NCBI GenBank assembly: GCA_027257055.1
Contig: JAPVLO010000007.1
Span: 3,286,001-3,350,000 of the forward strand
DNA: 64,000 bases
Direction of reading: 5' to 3'
From: Cephalopachus bancanus
Lineage: Eukaryota > Chordata > Mammalia > Primates > Tarsiidae
This document shows positions 1 through 12,089 of the stretch, piece after piece. The notes under the pieces were generated by a model. That model saw only the letters and a list, made by a program, of their open reading frames with translations, made no database searches and had not been told where the DNA came from. The position numbers were made by a program, and so were the translations under genes. Position 1 is the first letter of the stretch. Every line of letters starts with the position of its first letter.

Positions 1-187
1 AAATAAGTTAGGCATGGTAATGCGCACCTGTAGTTCCAGCTACTTGGAAGGCTAAGGTGGAAGGATAGACTGAACCCAGCAGGTTGAGGCTGCAATGGCT
101 GTGAGCATGTCACTGCACTCCAGCCTGGGCTATGGGTGATGGAGTGAGACTCCAACTCAAAAAAAAAAAGAAAAGAAAAGAAAGAAA
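1..187 (+). mobile_element. Alu, right part
   Basis: Right monomer with the lineage-typical end 'gagactccaactcaaa' and an A-rich tail. The left part is cut by the window edge. Confidence 0.9.
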
Positions 188-523
188 TACTGTGGCTTGG
201 GGGTTGATTACAAAGAGTTTTTTAAATGTATCAATATGTAACAATCTTCCTTGAAAAAGAATTTCATAATAAAAGGTCGATTTTTTCATTAGGTATATTT
301 ACAGCCACAAAACTTGTTCTATGTCTACAAATTCATTTTGGGCTTCTTGGCATATTTAATTTACCGTTTTCACAAAATATGAATGGGTGGCTTCAGAAAC
401 TTGGCTATCAGTCAGTACAACAGTAACTGGGTGTCTGTGTGTGTGTTTATAGAAAGTAAGACTTCCACTCACTTGGGGAATATTAACTTATTAATTTTGA
501 CTACATTTAAAATAAATAATGCA

Positions 524-820
524 GGCCGGGCTCGGTGGCTCAGCCTGTAATCCCAGTACTTTGGGAGGCCAAGACGAATGGATTGCCTGAGCCTGTGGGC
601 TCAAGACCAACCTGGGCAACCTGATGAGACTTCGTCTCTACAATAAATCAAAAATTGACTGGATGCAGTAGCATGCACCTGTAGTTCCAGGTACTTGGAA
701 GGCTGAGGTCAAAGGATCACCTGAGCCCAGCAGATTGATACTTGGGTAGCCATGAACATGTCACTGCACTCTAGTCTGGGGGACAGAGTGAGATTTCAAC
801 TCAAAATAAAAATTTTTTTA
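524..820 (+). mobile_element. Alu, full length
   Basis: Head 'ggccgggctcggtggctcag', linker 'acaataaatca', tail after 'caactcaaaa'. Confidence 0.92.
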
Positions 821-835
821 ATAAAATAAATAATG

Positions 836-1110
836 CAGCTTGGTGGCTCACACCTATAATCCCAGCACTTTAGGAGGCCAAGGTAGGAGGATTGCATGAG
901 CCCAGAAGTTTTAGACCAGAATGGGCAGCATAGCAGGACCTCATCTCTACAAAAAAAAAAAAAAATTTTTCATCTGAGTGCCGGTATAGTCCCAGCTGCT
1001 CAGAAGGCTGAGGCAGAAGGATTACCTGAGCCCAGAAGATCGAGACTTCAGTGAGCCATGATCGTGCCACTGCACTGGGCAACAGAGTGAGATCCTGACC
1101 CCCCGCAAAA

Positions 1111-1112
<2 letters not shown>
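836..1112 (+). mobile_element. Alu, older copy
   Basis: Dimer with diverged head and ending in an A-rich tail that leads into a (GT)n tract. Confidence 0.85.

Positions 1113-1116
<4 letters not shown>

Positions 1117-1146
<30 letters not shown>
1117..1146. repeat. (GT)n microsatellite
   Basis: About 15 GT units directly following the A-rich tail of an Alu, a common birthplace of microsatellites. Confidence 0.9.
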
Positions 1147-1148
<2 letters not shown>

Positions 1149-1198
1149 TGATTATTGTCAGGTGCTAAGGAAAAGGCATTAATTAATTATTTAATTAA

Positions 1199-1498
1199 TT
1201 TTTTTATTTTTCTGAGTTGGAGTTTCACTCTTGTCTCCCAGGCTGGAGTACAGTGCCACGCTCACGGCCACCGCAGCCTCGACCTGCTGGGCTCTGGTGA
1301 TCCTTCCATTTCAGCCTTCCAAGTAGCTGGAACTACAGATGCACACCACTATGCCTGGCTAGTTTTTTGTGATTTTATTGTAGAGATGAGGTATCACCAA
1401 ATTGCCCAGGTTGGTCTCAGACCCCTGGGCTCAGGCAATCCTCTTGCCTTGGCTTCCCAAAGTGCTGGGATTACAGGTTGAGCCACTGCACCTGACCG
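1199..1498 (-). mobile_element. Alu, full length, reverse
   Basis: Starts 'gagttggagtttcactc' (tail side) and ends 'ggttgagccactgcacctg'. Confidence 0.92.
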
Positions 1499-1623
1499 CA
1501 TTAATATATTTTAAGGAGGATTTGTTTTGAAGAAAACTTTTTAAACTTCCAGTTTCAGCCATGACTAACTTGTTTTGAAAACTATTTGAAAGGCTTGACA
1601 AAACAAAAACCAAAACAAGAAAC

Positions 1624-1680
1624 CACATGCATGTGCATGTGCACACGCAAACGTGCACGTGTGTGTGTGTGCACGCGCGT

Positions 1681-1714
<34 letters not shown>
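1624..1714. repeat. Compound GT/GC/CA alternating purine-pyrimidine tract
   Basis: Ninety bases of nearly unbroken purine-pyrimidine alternation, mixing gtgtgt, gcgcgt, tgcatg and a (CA) run, with one interruption around 'gcaaacg'. Its centre is self-complementary. Classic Z-DNA-prone sequence. Confidence 0.9.
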
Positions 1715-1717
<3 letters not shown>

Positions 1718-2000
1718 GAAGGGTGACCAGTACAGGACAAAGGCTGTGGTCCCTGAGGCAGGGAAGGACAAAGACAAGCTGCACCTCACCCCACCTGTGT
1801 CTCTGGCGTTTTTTCGAAACTGTAGAGCAGGAAACAGAAGCTAAGCAGAAAGCAGCTGTATTTTTGTGCTATGGGTATGGAGGTTGTTCATCAAGGCAGC
1901 CAGAATAGCTGGGACTTGAGGGACAAAATCTCAAAAAGCAAGAAACCAGAGAGAAAGAGCCCCTAAATCTTCAGACAAACCCTCTAGCCTCTGAAACACA

Positions 2001-2002
<2 letters not shown>

Positions 2003-2057
<55 letters not shown>
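2003..2057. repeat. (CA)n microsatellite
   Basis: About 27 uninterrupted CA units; probably polymorphic. Confidence 0.95.
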
Positions 2058-2060
<3 letters not shown>

Positions 2061-2214
2061 CAACACTGTGAGAATCCCAGCAGGAACAGCACTGGGCAGA
2101 GGCTATATTGCACAGCTGAAGTCTACACAGTGGTGCTCACTAGGACACAAGATGGGAGCCAAGCCCAGGCAAGGGGAAGGGAGGGAAACATCCTAGGTTT
2201 AAGATGAGACCCCA

Positions 2215-2334
2215 GGCCGGGCTCGATGGCTCAGGCTGTAATCCCAGAGCTTTGGGAGGCTGAGGTGAGTGGATTGCCTGAGTATGTTGGTTTGAGACCC
2301 GCCTGGGCAACTTGGCGAGACCTCGTCTCTACAA

Positions 2335-2381
<47 letters not shown>

Positions 2382-2556
2382 GCCGGGCATGGTAGCACAT
2401 GCCTATGTTTCTGGCTACTTGGAAGACTGAGGCGGAAGGATCGCCAGAGCCCAGCAAGCCAAGGCTGTGGTGGCTGGGAGCATGCCACTGCACTCCAGTC
2501 TGGGTGAAAGAGTGAGACTCCAACTCAAAAAAAAAAGAAAGAAAGAAAAGAAAAGA
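2215..2556 (+). mobile_element. Alu with expanded linker
   Basis: Complete Alu interrupted only by growth of the mid-linker to (AAAT)n at 2333-2381. Confidence 0.92.
2333..2381. repeat. (AAAT)n expanded inside an Alu linker
   Basis: About 12 aaat units located where the Alu mid-linker 'acaataaat' normally sits between left and right monomers; the repeat has grown inside the Alu at 2215-2556. Confidence 0.9.
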
Positions 2557-2879
2557 TGAGACCCCAGAGGGACCACACTCCCTGGGACTACAACAAAGTA
2601 AGTCTCACTCCCTGGGACTACCCAAAACCTGAATAAGAGCAGCACTAAAAACTAAAATGAAGCCTCTACAAGGACAATGCAATTCTCCAGAATCTGTCTG
2701 TTTGCCAGAGATAAAAACATATCACAGCCTTAACTATCTTTGGAAAAAGGTGACATTGTCCGAAGTGTATCTACTCTTCATTCACCATATCTACCATCTA
2801 ATAGGAAGTTACATTGTGTGCCAAATGACAGGACTAAATGACTAAAACCAACCTGGAAACACAGATATTGCAGTTAATC

Positions 2880-4150
2880 AGACAGAGACTCAATGATATC
2901 TATAGCTAACATATTCAAGAAAATTGAGCACATGATGGACAAACTAGATTAAAAACATGTAGACTTTTAAGAGAATTAGAATGTACAAAAAAGAATCAAG
3001 TGGAAACTTTGGAACTGAAAATACAATATCTGAAATTAGGACTTCTCTGGATAGGCCAGTAGCGGTTGGTGACAGAATAGAAGGTGGGGTCAGAGAACTG
3101 GAAGGTAGATCCATAGGAAATACTTATGCTACAGCTCAGAGGGTAACAAAAAGAATGGGGGACAAGGCAAAGAGACATGTGGAACTCCTTGAAAATGTTT
3201 AATGTATGTGTATTGAAGTTCTAGAATGGGAGAGGAGAGAATATGAAGCAGACACAATATCTAAAGAGACAGTAGCTAAGAGTGTTCCAAAACTGATGAA
3301 AGACATTATCCCACAAATTCAGGAATCTCAGTGAACTCAACGCAGAATGAATACCAAACCAACTAAAACAACAACAAGCTGGGCTTGGTGGCTCAGCCTG
3401 TAATCCTGCGCCTTTGGGAGGCGGAGGTGAGTGGATTTGCCTGAGCCCGTGGGTTCAAGACCCGCCTGGGCAGGCGAGACCTCATCTCTACAATAAATCA
3501 AAAAATTAGCTGGGCGTGGTAGGGCATGCCTGTAATTCTGGCTACTCGGAAGGATGAGGCGGAGGGATCGCTGGAGCCCAGTGGGTCAAGGCTGCAGTGG
3601 ATGAGAGCGGCCACTGCACTCCAGTCTGGGTGACAGAGTGAGACTCCAACTCAAAAAAAGAAAAACAACAACAACAACAACAAAAATGTAGGCACATTAT
3701 AGTGAAACTGTTGAAAACCAAAAACACAAAGAAATCTTAAAACCAGCCAGAGAAAAAATGCTTAATATTTAGAGGGGCAAAAACAAGACTAATGACTGAC
3801 TTTTCAACAGAAACTAGCAGACAATGAATGACATCTTCGAGATGCTTGAAGGAAAAAGTTGGTAACCAGAAATTCTATACCCAGCAAAAACATTCTTTCC
3901 AATATAAGGCTATAGAAAACATGACCAAGAAAAGTCACTGCCAGATGGCAAGAAGTATGAAAAAGTGTCTTTCAGGCTAAAGAAAAAGTGTCCCAGATGA
4001 AAGCACAGAAATGAAGGAATAAAAAGTTCCGAAAGGGTAACTCTGGGGGTAATGTAAAAGAAACTTGAATGTTTAAAGTAACATGTATACTCTTTGTAGG
4101 GTTTTAACATAATTAGGAGTAAAATATATAGCATGTAGTAATAGCATGCA
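2880..4150 (+). mobile_element. L1 (L1M/HAL1-like) ORF1-region remnant
   Basis: Shows the recognisable series 'gaactggaaggtagatcc', 'aaactgatgaaagacatta', 'gcacattatagtgaaactg' and 'attctatacccagcaaaa' of ancient L1 ORF1, split by an Alu at 3376. Many stops; dead. Confidence 0.75.
3376..3687 (+). mobile_element. Alu, short-left-arm subtype
   Basis: Left monomer reads 'gcctgggcaggcgagacc', lacking the 'aacttgg' motif of the longer subtype. Tail 'ccaactc' plus A and (AAC)n. Confidence 0.9.
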
Positions 4151-4226
4151 GGGGTGGGGGATAGATGAGGGTTAACTGTTGTGTGGTTCTTGCATCTTTT
4201 GCATAGTGACCATGATTTGTGACTAA

Positions 4227-4405
4227 AGTCAGGCATGGTGGCTCACGCCTGTAACACCAGCACTTTGAAAGACCAAGGTGGAAGGATTACTTGAGACCAG
4301 GAATTCAAGGCTGGAGTGAGATATAATTGTGCCACTGCACACCAGCCTCAGTGACAGAGAGATACCTTGTCTCTAAATAAATAAGTGAATAAATAAAATT
4401 AAAAA
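4227..4405 (+). mobile_element. Free left Alu-type monomer
   Basis: A single 7SL-derived monomer with an A-rich tail, strongly diverged; FLAM-like. Confidence 0.7.
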
Positions 4406-4646
4406 AAGAAAGATGAACTAAACAAGCACTTACCTAAAGAAAGTCAGTATAGCAATTTTAATACTGAAGTAAACTTTGAGAAGTCTTACTCAAGAGGGAA
4501 TTGCATGATGAAAAAGGGTCTGTTCAGGAGTAAATATTACACTCCTAAGTGTGTATACTTCTAACAGCTCAGTGTTAAAATATGTGATCTAAAAGTCCGA
4601 AGTACTTAAAAGAGAGATAGACAAGTGCACAATTATAATTGGGGAT

Positions 4647-4947
4647 TTTTTCTTTTTCTTTTTCTTTTTTTTGAGTTGGAGTCTCACTCTGTCGCCCAGA
4701 CTGGAGTGCAGTGACTGCTGCCGGCTACCGCAGCCTCGACCTGCTGGGTTCCGGCGATCCTTCCGCCTCAGCCTTCCAAGTAGCCGGAATTACAGGCGCA
4801 CGTTACCACGCCCGGCTAATTTTTTGATTTACTGTAGAGATGAGGTCTCACCTGCCCAGGCGGGTCTCGAACCCGTGGGCTCAGGCAATCTATCCACCTC
4901 AGCCTCCCAAAGGTGCGGGATTACAGGCTGAGCCGCTGAGCCTGGCT
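4647..4947 (-). mobile_element. Alu, reverse, short-left-arm subtype
   Basis: Contains 'ctgcccaggcgggtctcg', the reverse of the short left arm, and 'cccaaaggtgcggga'. Confidence 0.92.
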
Positions 4948-5041
4948 GATTTTTTCTTTTTTAAAAATTTATTTTAAAATTGTGGGGTACAGTCAAGGGT
5001 TAGGTGTACAAATATTTATTGTGAAGGTTAATTGGGGATTT

Positions 5042-5332
5042 TATTTTATTTTTTTTTTTGAGTTGGAGTCTCACTCTGTCACCCAGACTGGAGTGCAGTG
5101 GCCGCTCCCGGCCACCGCAGCCTCAACCTGCTGGGCTCCGGTGATCCTTCCGCCTCAGCCTTCCGAGTAGCCGGAATTACAGGCATGCGCTACCATGCCC
5201 GGTTGATTTTTTGATTTATTGTGGAGATGAGGTCTCGCTGCCCAGGCGGGTCTCGAACCTGCGGGCTCAGGCAATCCACTCACCTCAGCCTCCCAAAGGT
5301 GCGGGATTACAGGCTGAGCCACTGAGCCCGGT
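5042..5332 (-). mobile_element. Alu, reverse, young with target-site duplication
   Basis: Short-left-arm subtype. The flanks share 'ttaattggggatttta' on both sides, a clear target-site duplication, so this is a recent insertion. Confidence 0.94.
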
Positions 5333-5421
5333 TTAATTGGGGATTTTAAAACATTCTTCTTTCAGTAGTTGATAGGACAGCAAGCAAAATCTCAGTAAGG
5401 ATAGAGAAGATCTGAACACAG

Positions 5422-5722
5422 TTTTCTTCTTTTGTTTTTGAGTTGGAGTCTTACCCTGTCGCCCAGGCTGGAGTGCAGTGGCATGCCCCTGGCCACTGCA
5501 GCCTCGACCTGCTAGACTCAGGTGATCCTTCCACCTTTGCCTTCCAAGTAGCCAGAACTACAGGCACGTGCTACCACACCCAACTAATTTTTTGATTTAT
5601 TGTAGAGACGAGGTCTCACCATGTTGCCCAGGCTAGTCTCAAACCCCCGGGCTCAGGCAATCCTCTCGCCTGGGCTTCCCAAAGTGCTGGGGATTATAGG
5701 CTTGAGCTACTGCACCCAGCAC
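5422..5722 (-). mobile_element. Alu, reverse, full length
   Basis: Longer-left-arm subtype; moderately diverged. Confidence 0.92.
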
Positions 5723-5729
5723 AGTTTTC

Positions 5730-7502
5730 AAATGTTAAGTTAACCATGAATTCCTGAGGCAACCTGTCTGGTCACAAGCTGTTATTCTTTTTCTGTATCA
5801 TTAGATTCAATTTGCTAATGTTTTGTTTGAGAGTCTTGCATCTAAGTTCACACATATATTGGCCTCTAACAATACAGCCCAATTTGAACATTATACCAAA
5901 CGAGTGCAGAGTATTCCAAATGTACAAGAAACATTTTAAAAAATAAACCAGTGCCATAAAGTAAGTCCAACAAATATCAAAGGACTGAAATCATATAGAA
6001 TATGTTTTTGACTTTAGCGAAATGAAGTTGGAGATCAGTAGGAGGAAGACACTGGAATATCCAAATGCATGTAAGTCAAGCAACATACTTTGACATAATC
6101 CACAAATTAAAGAATAAGTCATGTGGGAAAGTATATCAGAACTTTTAGGCCACATCTAAAGCAGTGTTTAAGGAAAGTTTATAGCTTTATTTGCACTTGT
6201 TAGGAAAGAAAGAATGATTCTAAATTTCTATGTTAAGAAGTGAGAAAAAATAGCACATTAAACCTAAAGAAAGTAGTTTACACCAAGAACTAGTCCAGTG
6301 GGGGGGGGGGAGAGACCTAAAGAAAGTAGAAGGGATGAAGAGTAGATACCAACAAAATAGAGAGTAGACCTGCACAAAAAGAGAGGAAAGTACAAGTTAC
6401 CAGTAAAAGTTATAAAGAGAGATCACTACTACAGAGCCTACAGATATTGAAAAGATTATAAGAGCACAGTATGCACAACTTTATGCCAATACATTTGACA
6501 AGTTGGAGGGAATGAGTAAATTTCTTTAAAAACACAATGGACCAAAACTGAAGCAAAAAGAGAAACTCTCGATAGTTTTGTGATCTGAGGAAATTGAATT
6601 AATACCTGTAAAATCCTCTCATAGAGAAAGTGCCAGGGTCCAATGGCTTCACTAATTAATTCTTCAAATGTTAATGGAAGAAATATCAGCTCTATACAAA
6701 CTTCCAGAGACTAAAAAAAAGGGAACACTTTGTAGCCTGCCAGGTGAGGCTGGCATTGCCTCAATCCCAGAACCTGGCAAGGCATTACCAGAAAGAAAAA
6801 CTGTAGGCACTATCACTCAGCACAGATGCGCAACTATTAAATACTAGCAAATTGAATCCAGTGATAGCACTTGGTCAGGTGGGCTTATTCCAGGAACTCA
6901 AGGTCAAGTCAGCATTTGGAAATCCATCAGTGTAATTCACCACATTAGCAGAATAAAGGAGAAAAACCCCTATCATCCCCTCAATAAATACAGAAAACAT
7001 TTTTGATAAAATGCAGTAGCATTCATGATAAAAATTCTGGGCAAACTTGGGGTAAAAAGAAATGTTTTTAATCTGATAAAAGGTATCTATAAAAATAATA
7101 GTTAACATCATGGTTAATATGAAATAATGATGACTTTGCCTCTGAGTTTGGGGACAAGATGAGCATGGCCACCATCACTGTTTATGTTCAGAGTTGACTG
7201 GAGATCTTGTGCGTGTATAGGGTGGCACATGAGAGCCAGCACCTTCTAGTTCAAGTGCCCCTTGCCCCTAAGCCCCACCCCCATCCTAAGCAATGCACTA
7301 AGGTAATTAAAGGAGCCAAGGGAGTCAAGATTAGAAAGGAATAAGTAAATCTGTCACTGTTTGCAGATGACATGATTATGCTATATAGTAACTGAAAGAC
7401 TCTAGAAGCCATTCGATTTAATAAGTGAATTTACCAAAAATACTGAATATGGAGTCAATATGCAAAAGTCCACCATATTTCAGTATGTTAACAACAAACA
7501 GA
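5730..7502 (+). mobile_element. L1 ORF2-region remnant
   Basis: Contains degraded reverse-transcriptase-region landmarks such as 'gtgtttaaggaaagtttatagc' and 'tccatcagtgtaattcacca'. No long open frame. Confidence 0.75.
6301..6310. repeat. Poly-G run
   Basis: Ten consecutive G within AT-rich L1-derived sequence; possibly an error-prone site. Confidence 0.8.
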
Positions 7503-7795
7503 CCTGGGGTGGTGGCTCACACCTGTAATCCCACACTTTGGAAAGTGGAGACAGGAGAACTGCCTGAGCCCAGGGGTTCAAGACCAGCCTGGACAACTTG
7601 ACAAGACCTCATTTCTACATTAAATCAAAAAATTAGCTGGGTATGGTGGCACGTGCCTGGAGTTCCAGCTACTTGGAAGGCTAAGGCAGAAGGATCACCT
7701 GAGCCCAGCAGGTTGAGGCTGTAGTGGTTGTGAGTGTGCCACTGTGCTTCAGTCTGGGTGGCAGAGTGAGACTTCAACTCAAAAAAAAAAAAAAT
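7503..7795 (+). mobile_element. Alu inserted in L1 remnant
   Basis: Full dimer with A tail, splitting plus-strand L1 ORF2-like sequence. Confidence 0.9.
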
Positions 7796-8016
7796 TCATT
7801 TACAGGACATCAAATGCTTGGAAATAAATCAAACAAAAAATATGCAAGACCTCTACAGAAAACTATAAGATATTGCTGAGAGAAATTAAAGAAGATATAA
7901 ATAAATGGAGGAATATACTATGTTCATGGAATGGGAGACTCACTACTGTTAAGATGTCAAATCTCTTCAAATTGATATGTAGATTCAATGCAATCCCTAT
8001 TAAAATCCCAGCTGAG

Positions 8017-8068
<52 letters not shown>

Positions 8069-8110
8069 TGATTGACTTTTAAATATGTCTGGAAATGCAA
8101 AGGATCCAGG
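7796..8110 (+). mobile_element. L1 ORF2-region remnant, continued
   Basis: Continues after the Alu at 7503 with 'ttgctgagagaaattaaaga' and 'gattcaatgcaatccctatt', typical L1 ORF2, then a (GT)n expansion. Confidence 0.8.
8019..8065. repeat. (GT)n microsatellite within L1 ORF2 remnant
   Basis: About 23 GT units following L1 ORF2-like sequence ending 'aaaatcccagctgagggg', with more L1-like sequence afterwards. Confidence 0.9.
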
Positions 8111-8522
8111 ATAGTGATCTGAGGGTCCCTGGGATTTGTCTTAGTTGGGTGTGTCAAGGTACAAAGACACAGAGATGACTGTCACAAGGAAGAATTTTCT
8201 TATATTCACAGATTCCTAGGAGTACAAGGCACACTGTTCCATGCAGAGCTGCTGCAGGGGGAGGCCGAGGGGTGGGGCAGAGGGCAGGGGGCAGGAAGAG
8301 GGTAGTGCAGGCCAGAGCTGCGTTGAGGTTTCTGTGGGAAGGAATGGATGGGGTTTAGCATTGGCTTGAATGACTTCAGCATGTCTGGACGTGGGCTGTC
8401 TCTTGTCCAGTTCCAAGCCCTGGGGTGATTAGAGAAGGGACTATATGCTCTGAGGTGAAAGCCCTTAGGGAGGTGGTGGGGGTGTGGCTCTGGCTGGTTG
8501 TTTTGCATACAAAAAGTGAATC
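8111..8522. other. Stretch without recognised gene
   Basis: Four hundred bases, GC-rich in the second half, with overlapping open frames but no homology I recognise. Confidence 0.4.
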
Positions 8523-8815
8523 AGCTGGCACAGTGGCTCATGCCTTGTAATTCCAGCACTTTGGGAGCTGGAGACTAGAGGATTGCCTGAGCCCACGAGT
8601 TCGAGTTCAAGACCAGCCTGGGCAACATGGCGAGACGTTGTCTCTACAATAAATAAAAAATTAGCCAGGGGTAGTTCCAGCTACTTGGAAGGCTGAGGTG
8701 GAAGAATCACCTGAGCCCAGCAGATCAAGGCTGCAGTGGCTGTGAAAGTACTACTGCACTCCAGCCTAGGTGACGGAGTGAGACTCTTACTAAAAAAAAA
8801 AAAAAAAAAGAAAAA
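8523..8815 (+). mobile_element. Alu, full length
   Basis: Dimer with a 17-base A tail; slightly shortened right arm. Confidence 0.9.
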
Positions 8816-9089
8816 GTCATTTGTTATCTCTAGGAATTGGTCATCCCTGGGAGGAGAAGTCCCTCTAAGGTGGTCAGGATGCCTGTGGAGGAGTCAAGAG
8901 CATCAGAATACAGGACAAGGAAGCTGGGGTTAACAGACAGCTGAGAAGCTCTTAAAGAGGAAGGAGGAGGCCAGAGGACTGGCATAGCAGATACCAAGCC
9001 TTGTAGGGCTGCAGGGGTGGAGGCTTGGGGTATCTGTGCAGGGATAGAGGAGCAGATGGTGATGTGTGATATACCATGGTCACCCCTGC

Positions 9090-9715
9090 AGTTCAGTGGG
9101 GGATGAGGGCTTTCCAGTACATCATGCTGAGTGAATTGGACATTTGCATGGAGAAAAAAATGATCCTTGACCTCCGCTCCTCACCAAGCACGAAAGTTAA
9201 TTTGAGATGAATCATAAACCTTTGAAAAACTGTTGGGCAATATCTGCTAAAGTCAAACATGTGAATACCATGTGATCCAGACATCCTTTCTTGGGCCTAT
9301 GTTCTGCAGAAATGAGAGCTGATGCCACTGAGACATGTGTGAGAGCTGTTTGAGTACCACTGCTCAGTAGGTCCAAACTGGCATCCACAGAATGGATGCA
9401 TTGAGGTGTAACGTACCATGGAGTACTACACAGCAACAAACAAGAACAGACACTGCTCTGGGCAGCAGCATGGGTACCATGGTTGAAGCCACCATGGCCT
9501 GTAAGCCCACATACATGCAGCCCCAGAACAGCTAAACAAGTGTGTGGTGATCCAGGCAGGGCAGCTGCGGCCTTTGGGGGTGCCAAGGGGCTCTTGGTAG
9601 GCTGCTGGGGATATGCGTGCCTTGGACATACCATAAGTGGTGATATGTGGGCGTGGGTGTAGATCAGATTCACTAAGCCACATGTCTATGGTACCTGCAC
9701 TTTATGCAAGGCTAA
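9090..9715 (+). mobile_element. L1 3'-end remnant
   Basis: Includes 'atggagtactacacagcaac' and neighbouring text typical of the ORF2 end of old L1 elements. Confidence 0.65.
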
Positions 9716-9736
9716 AAACTTTTTTGAAAATAATTT

Positions 9737-10030
9737 GAGCTGGTCGCAGTGGCTCACGCTTATAATCCCAGCACTTTGAGAGGTGGAGGTGAGAGGATAG
9801 CCTAAGTCCAGGGGTTCAAGGTCAGCCTGGGCAACTTGGCAAGACATCATTTCTAGAATAAATCAAAAAATTAGTCGGGTATGGTGGTGAGCATCTATGG
9901 TTCCAGCTACTTGGAAGGCTGAGGTGGAAGGATCGTCTGAGTCCAGCAGGTTGAGTCTGCAGTGGCTGTGAGCATGCCACTGCACTCCAGCCTGGGTGAC
10001 AGAGTGAGACTCCAACTCAAAAAAAAAAAT
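9737..10030 (+). mobile_element. Alu, full length
   Basis: Dimer ending 'gagactccaactcaaaaa'. Confidence 0.92.
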
Positions 10031-10789
10031 TGGACACATTATAATTCCACCAAATTCTAACACAAAGCAAGTGACAGCTCAGGAACTCTGTAAATGGAAA
10101 AACAGTGTATGGTGCCTGTGTGGATTCATTCTGAAATGCGTGGAAGAGCACTTTGGAAATTATGCTCAGGCCTGGATGTTAAATATCCAGATGAGTTGGT
10201 GGCTGAGGCCAGAGCGGTCCACGTGCCCTCTGGAAGGCGCCTCCTTCCCTCTGAACACACAGCCCACCTGCCAGTATCTTTGGTTCCCTGGTGGTTTCTG
10301 GCCATTGTGGACTCTGTTAGGAAGAGGTTCTGGAATGTTCTTGCATACAGTGACTTTCGTAGGACTTCGGGTGCTCCCACGGTCGGGGAGTGTCTGAGGG
10401 GTCTGAGCCCCTGCTTTGCCCAGAGTTTGCAGGAGAGCCTCCGGTTGGGTGTGAGTTCCAGCAATTGTCCCAGATGTCCCTGAGCTTCATGTTCTGGGTG
10501 ACCTGCTGCTACGGGTTCTTCACTTGGAAGCTGGCCTTTTCCTCATGAAAACACTTGACTCTTGGCTACTCTTAAGATGGATTGGCAGAGTGCCTGTTTT
10601 CATGTAACGATCTTTATGCATTTTCATTTGTTTTAATGACTCTTACCATATGGATTTTTAAGGCTTGATTAGTGTTGATGGGAATGAAACTATGTGATGT
10701 TGAAGCTATTCTAAGATGTGTAGACTGTAAACCACAAATACATTGTGGAAGATGTTTCCAATGAGAAATTATTTTAATAATAATAGTGA
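10031..10789. other. Unique intronic stretch
   Basis: About 760 bases without recognised repeat or exon; open frames of 108-129 codons overlap on both strands and are not credible genes. Confidence 0.45.
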
Positions 10790-11092
10790 GGCCGGGCTCA
10801 GTGGCTCAGCCTGTAATCCCGCGCTTTGGGAGGCCGAGGTGAGTGAATTGCCTGAGCCTGCGGGTTCGAGACCTACCTGGGCAACTTGGCGAGACCTCAT
10901 CTCTACAATAAATAAATAAATAAATAAATTAGCCGGGCGTGGTAGCGCATGCCTGTAGTTCCAGCTACTTGGAAGGCTGAGGCGGAAGGATCACTGGAGC
11001 CCAGCAGGTCGAGGCTGCGATGCCCAGGAGCGTGCCACTGCACTCCAGTCTGGGCGACAGAGTGAGACGCCAACTCAAAAAAAAAAAAAAAC
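10790..11092 (+). mobile_element. Alu, young full length
   Basis: Near-consensus copy for this genome: 'ggccgggctcagtggctcag', 'acaataaataaataaa', ending 'caactcaaaaaa'. Confidence 0.94.
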
Positions 11093-11132
11093 AGTCAGTG
11101 AAGAATTTCCCTTGGCCATCGTTGTTACTTAA

Positions 11133-11592
11133 ATGTGGTGGGTCGAATGGTGACCCTGTGCCCCAAAGACATAGGTGCATGTTCTAATAATCTTCAGAAC
11201 CTGTGACTGTGACCCTGTTTGGAAATAGTTTGTGCAGATGTGGTTAAATTAAGGATCTGAAAATTAGCTCATCCTGGGCTTTCCAGGTGGGCCCTTGGTC
11301 CAGTGACAAGTGTCCTCATAAGAGACAGAAGAGGAAAAAACACAGAGGAGGCCACATGGAGATGGAGGCAGGGACTGGAGCGACGTGACCACAAACCAAG
11401 GGATGCTTAGAGCCACGGAAAGCTGAAGAAACAGGAGGGACCCTACCTTGAAGTCTCCAGAGGGAGCATAGCCCTGAGGCACCTTGATCTCAGACCTATG
11501 GCCTCCTGAGCTGCAAGAGAATGAATTTATGTTGTTTTGAGCCACCCAATTTGTGGCACTTTGTTATGGCAGCAACAGGAAAATAATACATT
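11133..11592 (+). mobile_element. MLT1-type MaLR LTR (old endogenous retrovirus-like)
   Basis: About 460 bases matching the typical MLT1 LTR layout: 'ctgtgaccctgtttggaaatag' style start, a 'gtgggccc..ggtccagtgacaagtgtcctcataaga' middle and the ending 'gccacccaatttgtggcac' then 'gttatggcagcaacaggaaa'. Solo LTR; no coding part is present. The family call is from memory of the consensus. Confidence 0.8.
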
Positions 11593-11608
11593 ACGAAAAT
11601 ACTCAAAT

Positions 11609-11900
11609 GTAGCCAGATGTGATGGCTCACACCTGTAGTCCCAGCACTTTGGGAGGCTGAGGCAGGAGGATTGCTTGAGGTCAGGAGTTCAAAACCAGCC
11701 TGCGCAACATAGCAAGACCTCATCTTTACAAAAATTTTTAAAAATTAGCTAGGTGTGGTGGTGTGCACCTGTAATCTCAGCTACTTGAACAGCTGAGGCA
11801 GGACTGCTTGAACCTAGGGGTTAAAGGCTGCAGTGAGCTGTGATCATGCCAGGGCACTCTAGCCTGGGTGACAGAGTAAGACTCTGTCTCAAAAGAAAGG
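11609..11900 (+). mobile_element. Alu, older J/S-like copy
   Basis: Uses 'agtctgtctcaaaag'-like ending ('gactctgtctcaaaa') instead of 'ccaactc', so it is of an older, shared-primate type. Confidence 0.9.
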
Positions 11901-12089
11901 GGGGGAGGAGGGGAGAAGAAAAGACAAGATGAAAATGTGTCACTGCAGGGTCACTTCAGAAAGTGCCAATTGTGAAGGACAGTCTGCCAGTCACGGTTAT
12001 TCGGATGGGGTTACTGTGATGAGTCACTCTCATGTCCGTTCTGAATTGTTTTTCCAGGAAAAACATTCAGGTTTTCTTTGCAGAAATAA

